A DNA stretch of 64,000 bases from Sabellastarte sp. h YS-2021 (Eukaryota; Annelida; Polychaeta; Sabellida; Sabellidae). The position numbers and the translations under genes were made by a program. Numbering within the stretch: the stretch's first letter is position 1; each line of letters begins with the position of its first letter. The notes below the pieces were generated by a model, which saw only the letters and a list, made by a program, of their open reading frames with translations, had not been told where the DNA came from and did not search any database. The stretch spans positions 79,016,706 to 79,080,705 of the forward strand of contig OZ024934.1 of NCBI GenBank assembly GCA_964017235.1, given 5' to 3'. Positions 55,301-64,000 of this stretch are shown one piece after another.

Positions 55301-56154
55301 CACTGCATTCTCCATTATTCTATGTATGGGTGATATATACTAGTAATCTCAACGGGTATCCGAATACTAGTATCTGGGTATCCAATTGTCGAATATATAC
55401 CTGATGCTGAAAGTACCCTCTGTCTGTTATTTTAAAATAATAATAAATTTTCATGTCTTTTGTTGATACTTTTCGGCATTTTCAAAATCCCAGTTCATAC
55501 AAATGGAGTCACATGACCTAGCAGAAGTTAAAGCAATATTCGAACATACAACACAGCTGATTTGTCGTAGCTGGCAGGTTGTTGAAATAACTAGATCGCT
55601 GCAAACTTATAAAATATTGAGTTAATCAATTGTAATTTATTTTGTAAGTGTATATCCAATAATATAGCCATAATACGATTTTCAAAGGGGTCCTGCGTTG
55701 ACAATGCTTAAACAACCATGTTTTGAATGTAGAGAAGTCTTTTCTAGCTAACATTTCTGGTGTTTTGAATGCACCGACAGGTGAGGCAAAAAGCAATCTT
55801 ATCCAAATATAGAGGATTATTGTGTCATTCGTAAAAGGTGGCAAATAAGAAATAAAGCAAATGGTTGTATCCCAAAATATGTGTGAGTTAAAAGTTTATA
55901 AATGAGGAGATATTTGTAGTATCACCTATTATCACCCATCAGTTACAGTAGTTCTGAAATTATAGTTTTAGAACTAGGGCGCGAGTACCGGAGTACCTGC
56001 CCTTCAAAATCACTACTCATCCCAAGAAAATAAGTATATTGACAATGCTAATATATACCCTTCACAGCCATCCTGTCGCCCTGGTATCTCCGGATTCTGG
56101 TTTTTTTTCACTTCTCCCTTGATGGCCCTAGCACATTAGAGTCTGTTGTATGAT
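55301..56154. other. Intergenic, no feature seen
   Basis: AT-rich, short frames only. Confidence 0.6.
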
Positions 56155-56310
56155 GATTTATTTATTTATTTATTTATTTATTTGGGGTTTTACGTCGCTT
56201 TCAACACTGTACAGGTCATATCACGACAGGTAGTTGGAAGGGCAGAGGAAACCAGTACATACAGTTTGTCAGGGTTCTGTACTGTAAACTGCCGACCAAC
56301 AGCAAGCAAA
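56155..56310 (-). repeat. Family 1 SINE, 5'-truncated, with (TTTA)n tail
   Basis: The + strand begins with about seven ttta units, then ggggttttacgtcgctttca, acactgtacaggtcatatca, ggaagggcagaggaaaccag and ctgtactgtaaactgccgac, the reverse of the 787-1024 copy. Confidence 0.8.
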
Positions 56311-57239
56311 TGTTGTCAAGGAAAGTAGCATATACTGTATACGCTAACATTTTGCACTTGCAATGATCAGGAAACAAAAGGCATTATTCTCAAACCTGAT
56401 TAGGACACATATTCACTAACATTTATGTAATTAGAATTATTTTTATTCTTGTCACAATTTGTAAGGTTGGAAGATAACTAATGGTCTAGAATCTGAACTG
56501 TGAGCCAAAATTTCTTTTCAATAATAATATTTGCCCATTTTTATGTGTCAGACCAAGACTGAAGAGCCAGCTTCCTTTCAAAAGGTTTTTATCTTATGAA
56601 TCTCCGTTGCTAGGTAATAGGGAATATAGATTATCTGTTGTTTGATGAAAATCTGTCCAATGGTCTGATTTGTTTTGTTTGCCATATGACTGATTCCTAA
56701 AAAGGATTCCAAAAGGAAGCACGGTGTATGTGACTGGTGATCAACAACAACTGTGATCAACTATGTAAGAGGAAATTTTCAGTAGGCTCAAATTTAAGCA
56801 ACTTTAGGTGGCCTTATGACCTTTGACACTAACACTTAGTTCCCAGTGACATCCAAAATCTGCATTTATCTAAGTCAATAGAAATTGAGCATTGGTATAA
56901 ATTAATCCCAATGAATTCTTAATATTTCAACACAAGAGAACTTTTCTTCTTGCAAAAAAAAAACGCTCTAGTTTTGTAGAACTCCACTTGTCATTCTTAT
57001 GTTTGTAGACAAGATTCAAACTCATTACTTTAGAAGTGCGTCCTAGTGTGATACATGAAGCAATATAAAATCAAACTTTTTTACTTCCTTGAAACACATT
57101 TATCGCCTAATAGATTTTGACTTGCTTAGGAACTTCAGATTTAATTCTTAAAGAATTGTAAAAAATACTTATTTTTGTGTTGTCAGTAGGTATATATTTA
57201 TGCCCCCTCCATAAAAACAAAAACAAAGCAAAAAAAACT
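56311..57239. other. Intergenic, no feature seen
   Basis: AT-rich, short frames only. Confidence 0.6.
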
Positions 57240-57395
57240 TAAGGTCCTCAGTGGACTACTGGGTTAGTAGGTATTGCATCTGATCACAGACTGTTATCTC
57301 TGTGTGGATGTTACTCCCACAAGTGACAAGGCTGAAGACCTGTCCCAATATGACTCTGGCTGTTGAACACGACATAAAATCCCAACTTTGGCCTT
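57240..57395 (+). repeat. tRNA-derived SINE, family 3
   Basis: aaggtcctcagtggactact with A-box-like actgggttagtagg, B-box-like ggatgttactccc, then acctgtcccaatatgactct and aaaatcccaactttgg. Directly abuts a family 2 copy. Confidence 0.7.
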
Positions 57396-57716
57396 TGTAT
57401 TTGTATTTGGTATTTATACTCAGCACAATATCTCCATGTACTACAGGAGATATTGTCCTATATGACCCATCTGACTGTACAAGTACAGTCCAACTCTTGA
57501 ATTACTGACATTCCCCTAACTGAAAGACAGAGGCTCGAGGATGACCATTTATCAACACCCTTGTGGTTCTTTAACCTGCCATTGGGGATAGGACCCAATG
57601 ACAGAGGACCGCCATTTTAAGTGGTCATCCAAGCCACTATGTATCTGCCTGTATCTGGGATTGAACCCACGTCCTCTGTGTTCCCAGGCAAGTGTGTCAC
57701 CCACTAGGCCTCAGTT
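57396..57716 (-). repeat. tRNA-derived SINE, family 2
   Basis: Near-complete copy: B box gggttcaatccca and A-box region taggcctagtgggtgac-like on the - strand; the + strand end reads ggtatttatactcagcacaa. It contains a small extra block, aggagatattgtcctatatg. Confidence 0.8.
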
Positions 57717-59029
57717 AGACCTTTGACCCAAAAAGAACTAGAACTATATGTATAGGCTTGATTTGTTGAAATTCTTTCTATAAATATTTAAAGTCCTTTA
57801 AACTTCCAAAATAAACGTGTTTCTTTTCTTTTGTGTTTTTGCAAATAGATATGGATGCCTTCATGAATTGAAGAACAGTAAATAAATTCCAAAAATTTTA
57901 CGGGAAATTCCCCTATCTCTAACTATTCAGAAAGTAAAAGATAATAAAAAGTTCTGGTTGATAAAGGTTTATTATAATAGATATTTTCAACAAGTAGTAA
58001 TTTAACTGTCAAAATATTATTCCTTCATCACACTTTCTGTTGAATGAGGAATAGAATTATCTTTTGATACAAGGTCTCATAACCTCAATTTAAAATACAT
58101 TTATGCACGAATTAATTATGATGATTATTGAATATATTAAAAATGTACATGACAAGCACTCTGACATGAAATTGTGTTTCATTTTCCTAAGTGATAATTA
58201 TGTTTTTTCATGGCTGCTCTCTGTGAGAAGGTAAATTGCATTATACATACCAACAAGTACATAAACTATACTGATTACAAGTGTTATTTTCTCCTATATT
58301 TACTGATCAATAGAATATGATCAATGATATAATAAAATGTATGAATATCGGATATATACACTACTCTTAAATTACAGTAACAGTTGTAGTGTTTTGAGAT
58401 GAACTTATTCAACCTTTCTTTACAGTTCAAACAATTTTAATGTGGAGTGTACAAACATTAACATATGACATTCTTTGATGGTTTACATACAAGATTTTTA
58501 CTGTTCGTGAAATACAAATAATAATTGGATTTTGTTCATATTTCAGTTAGAAGTTAATACACGTTAACTATGTGAACTATGTTTACATGTATATATTTAA
58601 AACAAATAAAGCATGCTTTAATAAGACAATGTCACTAGGTATCTGATTCAATTACAAACTAACCATTTATTGTCAGAATAGGATGACATAGAAAAGTACA
58701 GTTTGGTGTACTAAATGTCTATATTAACATGAATTGGTATACAAAGACATCAGTAGTGACTCAAAGGCACTGACAAAATAAAGTACAGTTTAAGTTTTAT
58801 AGTTTCTCAAGAACAATTTAACTAAACATTGCAATTAATTTCAAGATTTTGTGGTAAAGTGTGACTATATTACAAAGTGTAATCTACAATGATAGAATTC
58901 AGTTTGAATAAGAAGTAGAATTATTATTGCGTTCACCATGAAATCTAGGCTTTGTCAAATGAAAAAGATATTAAAAAGTAACAGTCACATTTAAGTGGAA
59001 TTAAGCTATGTAATTCCCTGATCCGGCTA
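57717..59029. other. Intergenic, no feature seen
   Basis: AT-rich, short frames only. Confidence 0.6.
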
Positions 59030-59420
59030 CAGGTGTTACTGGCTACAATGTGTATAGCCATATTAAATAACTCCTTATTCCTCCATATACCGTCAGACTT
59101 CTGCAAGCTGACTCTGCATACTGTGTCTTTCCCTGCTTCCTGTGGTCACTACCGTGGAAGTTTTAAAATGTCCACAACTTTCGCCTACCATAGACTGTAT
59201 AAAATCTTACCGCCAATAACCTCTTTTAACCTCAGGATGTCGGATTATTTCTTTCAGTCTTCTGCTACCTTGCCACAACATTGTCTTCCCCAATTCTGAT
59301 TCTCTTCTGTAGTGAAACTGTAGTTACAGGTGTATATCTGAGTTTTACTGCTATTTCAATATGCAACTGATTTCCCTGCCATCTATAATTGCTGGAAATA
59401 CTACCTGTAGTGCGACCAGG
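59030..59420. repeat. Dispersed repeat shared with 54940-55300
   Basis: cgtcagacttctgcaagctg, tttccctgcttcctgtggtc, then cgcctaccatagactgtata and cttaccgccaataacctct. An 88-codon frame in it has no domain. Confidence 0.5.
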
Positions 59421-59451
59421 GAATTACAAATCAAAACCCATACTGTATATA

Positions 59452-59676
59452 GAGTAAGAAATCTAAAATTCGCCACATATCTGAAATTCGCCACATGTCA
59501 AAATACTAATAAAATAAATGAATTGTGGTGAGATTTGTTGACTGTGTTGTAAATTAAGGCTTTTTGAACTGAAAAATACCAATTTTTAGACAAAAACATC
59601 ATTTTCTTCATAAAATTAACTAAGGTTTTAGAGGTGGCGAATTTTAGATTCCTGGCGAATTTTAGATTTCTTACTC
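59452..59676. mobile_element. 225-bp MITE with TA target duplication
   Basis: gagtaagaaatctaaaattc plus gcca at the left is the exact reverse complement of the right end (24 bases). Each arm also holds a second attcgcca copy. Flanking TA on both sides fits a Tc1/mariner-type element. The 89-codon frame inside comes from the repeats. Confidence 0.88.
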
Positions 59677-59929
59677 TAACAGTTATTCTGATATATAAAT
59701 ATCTCGTTATGTCAGTACATACATCAATTTGTATAAAAACTTCATTATACATTATATCCATGGACAAGTACCTTATAATTAATGCTAAAAAATAAACTGT
59801 TACTCAACTATATTCAACTACAAAAACAGAAAAAAATAATAATTTAACTTATAAATACAATGGCAGCATTTTACAAACTAGACCAGGCTCATGACCAGAC
59901 CCATATCCATGATAATGCTCCCCGATAGG

Positions 59930-60430
59930 TTTACAACCCCAGAAGTTGTCCTTTCGGGATGTTGATCTTTTCATTTGGAATGCTGGAAAACCAGGTTTCA
60001 AACATTCACGACCAATTCAGAGCCAGTAGTTTTAATTTGACAACATTTGACCACCAACTGGAACACTCAAGGTGTCTTCATGATCATTTTAAACTGTTTG
60101 AAAGTTTCGTAAACTATCGCCAAACCTTATCAGATCTCACGTTTGGGAACCTAATTGCAGACCAATCTTAAACCTATCTTTTGCTTCATAAAGCAATTTT
60201 TTCCATCCTAAGTCGATCGTAGCAATCAAATACTTCTCAGGTTCATAACCGAGTCATGCCGATTCAAGAACCGATTAAAACTTTTTTGGGAACAAATCAG
60301 ATGGATCAGGAAACAATTGCAACTTTCTCAAGAATCAATTGCAATCAGAAGGTTTCTAGGCCGAATGGTGATGTCACTCTGAAAACTCTCGGAAACCTAT
60401 CGTAAAAATTCACCCCTGGATTGTGAATGA
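59930..60430. repeat. Dispersed repeat, family 4
   Basis: aaactgtttgaaagtttcgt, tatcgccaaaccttatcaga, then ttttccatcctaagtcgatc and agaaccgattaaaac. Matches 9170-9720 over the longest span. Confidence 0.55.
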
Positions 60431-61613
60431 TTTTATTTTTTTCCAATCGTGAGGTAGGTTAATGACTCAATCAATGTAGTGAAACTACTACATTGTCAGT
60501 ACATCTTCACAATTGTAAAGACAGGTCTCAAGACCATTGAGATCTCTGAATGTATTATTATCAGGGTCCCTGGAAAGGACAATAGTAATATACATGGAAA
60601 TAAGTGTAAGTTGAAAGTAAACTTTATATAAAAAAACAAGCAACTAATTAACCTCCTTCAGAAGTTTGAAAAAGGTCGATAATACAATTTCTGCTTGAAA
60701 TAAGCTTCTTTAATTAGTGGAGACCAATCAAGTTACAGCTTACAAATTGTATTCTGTATAGGTGATCCTTTTGGCTGTAGTGAAGCCATACTTTTTGTTC
60801 CAGTGTGAGATTTGTGCCAAATATTGTAGCCAAACACTAGGCTACCTTTCATTACTGACATATACAGAAGAAAAAAACTTGATGGGATCCTGTATGTTTT
60901 TCAATATACTAAAGGTTCCTTTACCATGAAGATACACTGAACAATTACTTCTGAATAGGGAGATTATTCATTCCACAAGAAACCTTCTATAAACAATCCC
61001 ATTGCTGTGTACTCATTAATAAAACAAGCTTAAGGTTCTCAAGATTCATGGGTCAGCTCTTATCATATTTATAAAACAATGCTTATGTTGTGCTAAGTAA
61101 CAGGTTAAAGAGGCATTAAGTCAAGATGTTGTTCAAATTTGACACCCAGCAAAGACAGAATAAGCCAACTGAGAGGATTAAGCTAAAGAATAATTTTGAA
61201 AAGTGTAGGATGGATAGTCTGAACATAAAAATCCGTATAGTATTATTCCAACAAGTGCAAAAGCCCAGTAATTATCAGTAACCCTTTTTTCAGTTTATCT
61301 GAAGTATTTAGAAAAAGCAGACACATTTAATATTGAAAAGGAAACAGGAGTGCAGACTCATTCATGCGTGACAAACTTTCACCCTGTCAAAACTCAAAGA
61401 TTCACAAAGGTTGTTGCCATCTTGTCAATTGAATACTGTTTAAGCAGAAATCTTAACCAGAGAAAAATTTCACGAATTCTTCGTTTTTAGGAAATTCAGC
61501 AGAATTTTTTTTTACTAATGGCTAGTTTCTACTTGATAGATTAATAGAAATTAAAATTTTTACTAGGGTCATTTTCATGGGTCATCAGCTAAATAGCTAA
61601 AAATAATACCTAG
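60431..61613. other. Intergenic, no feature seen
   Basis: AT-rich, short frames only. Confidence 0.6.
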
Positions 61614-61886
61614 CAGGGGCGGATCCAGCCTTTAAGTAAGGTGGGGGTTCACATCGAGTAAGGTGGGGGTTCACATTGAGTAAGGTGGGGGTTCACATCA
61701 GACATATTATAACTGAGGGGGTCAGGGGGCATGCCCCCCGGGAAAAATAAATTTTTGGTAAAAATATAGTGCATTTCCTGTAAATTTAACACCACTGTCA
61801 AGAAATAATTTTGCCCTTTGGGTTGAACCCCTTTACATTATTTTTCAAGGGGGAAACCCCCCTGGACCCCCCTGGATCCGCTAGTG
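61614..61886. mobile_element. Small non-autonomous DNA transposon (hAT-like ends), copy 2
   Basis: The ends caggggcggatccag and ctggatccgctagtg are inverted repeats, flanked by cctag on both sides (61609-61613, 61887-61891). Three 22-bp units of agtaaggtgggggttcacat lie near the left end. The interior matches 39161-39382 in the opposite orientation. Confidence 0.8.
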
Positions 61887-62904
61887 CCTAGTGAGCATTC
61901 CAACTTATACCATATACTGGTCCTTGGGTTGGAAAAAGTATGCAGATGTCGCTTTTTATCTAATATGAAATTTCAAATTTAAAGATGCCCAAAGTTAATA
62001 CATTTCAATACTAACGTAATAATTATGTGCTGGTCAAAGTTAGATTTACATTCATGTTAAGTGATACTGTTTGGTCGACCTTTCTTGTATTTAATATCAG
62101 TATTTTTTCACACGTTGTCATGAGTTGGATTGGAACTAACAGCCACTGAGGTGAGAGCCAAATGATCATTTCGCTAACTAGATCACCACTGAGAAACCTA
62201 CACAGCTGGCAAATGGTATTGTAATGATATCCCTTTTGGTCAAATATTCGTCTAATTTGTTGTTTTGATGTCTAGATGATATTGGTTAAAATGGGCAAAT
62301 TTAGACAAAAACCAGTATCATTTTTACTTTTATTTTTCATTGTTAAAATGATATTGTCACTCTGACGTTGAAATGACATAGAAAAGCGATATTTAAAGAT
62401 GTCACCAAAGATGGCGGTGAGAAGTAATAGGAGATCTTGGGGAACTTTGCAAAAAATATCATCCCATACATAAAACTAAATAGCTAGAATTGAACAGTTG
62501 CATAACTTTAATACCACTATTTCACAGCTTTAGACATAAAAATAGTATTTTCATGGCTGGTTTATCAGATGGTAAGGTTAAATTTGTCCTCTGATGGAGG
62601 ACAGCAGTGTTAAAATGGTGTTTACAATAGACTTTTCAGACCAGTTTTAGATGTCATTTAGACGTTTGGAAAAATGACTTCGGGAAAGCATTGTTTTTCA
62701 GATTTTCATTCACAACATCGTTTAGACAACAAAACAATGCCATTTTGCCAGTTGGGTGATATTAATGAATCTCCCATGAATCCAAAATAGCACCATGCCA
62801 AATGTAAAACAATATATATACAGACATACAAAAATACACTAATTGCCCTTTTAGATATCCATTGTTACTGTAAGTGTTGAAGATACATTAACCACATAAC
62901 AACA
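61887..62904 (-). other. Downstream region and probable 3' UTR of the - strand gene
   Basis: About 1 kb after the stop codon at 62907-62905. An AATAAA on the - strand lies near 62334-62329 but is unproven as the poly(A) signal. A tRNA-like fragment (ctcagtggtgatctagttag on the - strand) is at about 62135-62200. Confidence 0.45.
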
Positions 62905-64000
62905 TCACACCAGGGTCTCTAGCCCTCTAGCTGGAATATCTTCCTCTCCATGGTCACTGTGTAAAGAGCTCATCCCTGTATCAGAATTTGAATCTTCAAA
63001 TGTTTTCACACTAGGTCCTGGCCTATTTTTCCCTGAGTATGTCATGTATGTAGTGTATGGCACCATACTGGCATCTTTGTTGGATGGTGGTGGCTTTCGA
63101 TTGAAGCCGTTTGGGTAATAAATCCCAAAATTGTCCTCTGTGTGTGTGACAGGCCCTGAGTATTGAGAATATGTTTGATTAGTTGCTGAGGAATCACCGA
63201 GTATTAGAGTATCTGTGTTTGAATCCCACCCCTCTGTCACTGTACTGTCTGTTCTGTTACCATCCCCATTGGGCCACTGGACAAGGTCCAACATGAACCT
63301 GACTTTATGAGATTTGCCACTTTTCCCGGATGACTTGGATGCAAGTAACTGAGTGCTGGCAAGAGGTGGACTGTAGGCCTCATTGTTGGAATCAGTAGCT
63401 ATAGATTCCACTCCAGAGGATGTGCTATTGTCTACATTAGGATCACATTTGGCAGTCACTGGATCACAAACACCATGAACTATAATGTCCACTCCATCTT
63501 TGCATGGATCACTGGGTGAGCAGATAGTCTGAACATCTTCTACAACATCCACACTTTCCAATTCTGCTGTGATAAGGTCCACATAATTACCTTTCCTCTT
63601 CAATTGTCCTTCACTATCTTCCACAGTCTTTGCCACTAAATCAACCTGTTTCTGTTGTGCAATACTGAGTGATATTGATCTTTCTAAATCTGCTTTGAGG
63701 AGGGACAATTCTTCTGCGAGTTCAGGTGGAGGTGGGTTTGAACCCATAGTACCTTCACTGGAAGAAGAATCAAGCACCAGCATACTTTCTTCGTCAACCA
63801 TACTGGACAAATCTACTACCTTGGCTAATTCAAAGTCTATTTTATCCTGTAGTTCAAGAATACCATCACACATTCTGAGGTATGCTTCCAGGTCATTTGC
63901 CTTGATTGCTGGAAACAACTCATCACCACTTGTATTGCTGCTCTCTTCACTTCTGTCCTTAAGGTATGCTCTTTGGATGTAATTATCTCCTTTTCTCTGG
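62905..64000 (-). CDS. Unrecognised gene, 3' coding exon ending in a PDZ ligand (partial)
   Basis: The - strand frame is open from the window edge (first full codon 63999-63997) to TGA at 62907-62905, giving 364 residues of a longer protein. The upstream part reads KGDNYIQRAYLKDRSEESS, then DELFPAIKANDLEAYLRMCD, which could be a short helical or ankyrin-like stretch. A coiled-coil-like segment LAEELSLLKADLERSISLSI lies near residues 97-116. The rest is Ser/Thr/Asp/Pro-rich and looks disordered. The last four residues, ETLV, fit the class I PDZ-binding rule (S/T-x-hydrophobic-COOH). No transmembrane segment or signal peptide is in this part. Codon use and length argue for a real gene. I do not recognise the family. 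It converges on the kinase gene across about 36 kb of repeats. Confidence 0.82.
   Translation of the reverse strand, partial: QRKGDNYIQRAYLKDRSEESSNTSGDELFPAIKANDLEAYLRMCDGILELQDKIDFELAKVVDLSSMVDEESMLVLDSSSSEGTMGSNPPPPELAEELSLLKADLERSISLSIAQQKQVDLVAKTVEDSEGQLKRKGNYVDLITAELESVDVVEDVQTICSPSDPCKDGVDIIVHGVCDPVTAKCDPNVDNSTSSGVESIATDSNNEAYSPPLASTQLLASKSSGKSGKSHKVRFMLDLVQWPNGDGNRTDSTVTEGWDSNTDTLILGDSSATNQTYSQYSGPVTHTEDNFGIYYPNGFNRKPPPSNKDASMVPYTTYMTYSGKNRPGPSVKTFEDSNSDTGMSSLHSDHGEEDIPARGLETLV

Overview
The window looks like nuclear DNA of a metazoan, most likely a bivalve mollusc. The DNA is AT-rich, the genes have GT-AG introns, there are at least four short retroposon families (three with tRNA-like heads, one with a 5S rRNA-like head), many small inverted-repeat elements, and a tyrosine-recombinase retrotransposon. 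The kinase gene is animal-type. The bivalve assignment is inference from the repeat style; no species can be named.

Layout. (1) 1-8245: repeats and unassigned sequence upstream of, or inside, the kinase gene; no exon was recognised here. (2) 8246-27088, + strand: the last six exons of a myosin light chain kinase-like gene. They encode the C-terminal part of the kinase domain, the calmodulin-binding/autoinhibitory segment and a long disordered, proline-rich tail. All exon phases join cleanly (601 codons plus stop). (3) 12774-19657, - strand: a complete, apparently recent tyrosine-recombinase (DIRS-order, Ngaro/PAT-like) retrotransposon inside the 10.2-kb second intron, antisense to the kinase. 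Its split direct repeats run A1, genes, B1, A2, B2, and the paired copies look identical by eye. (4) 27089-62904: about 36 kb between convergent genes. It holds SINEs, MITE-like hairpins, minisatellites, a 5S-derived SINE pair, a decayed second tyrosine-recombinase element (about 48.98-50.2 kb) and larger non-autonomous elements. (5) 62905-64000, - strand: the 3' exon of an unrecognised gene whose product has a coiled-coil-like stretch and ends in ETLV, a class I PDZ ligand. It runs off the window.

How the parts work together. The kinase exons give one continuous product: activation segment, C-lobe, calmodulin switch, scaffold-like tail. The retrotransposon genes form one transcription unit on the opposite strand: Gag-like, reverse transcriptase/RNase H, then recombinase, with an ATGA stop-start overlap between the last two.

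The most striking observation is an eight-copy, exactly 46-bp array in the kinase intron ending at 10281. It duplicates the exon's 3' splice site together with the first 12 bases of the exon. Every usable upstream copy would lead to an early stop. Other notable signals are dense AGGTCA/TGACCT half-sites in the retrotransposon's B repeats, a homopolymer frame break at the Gag start, and a same-frame double stop between Gag and the reverse transcriptase.

All calls are by reading alone. No similarity search, splice predictor or repeat library was available.
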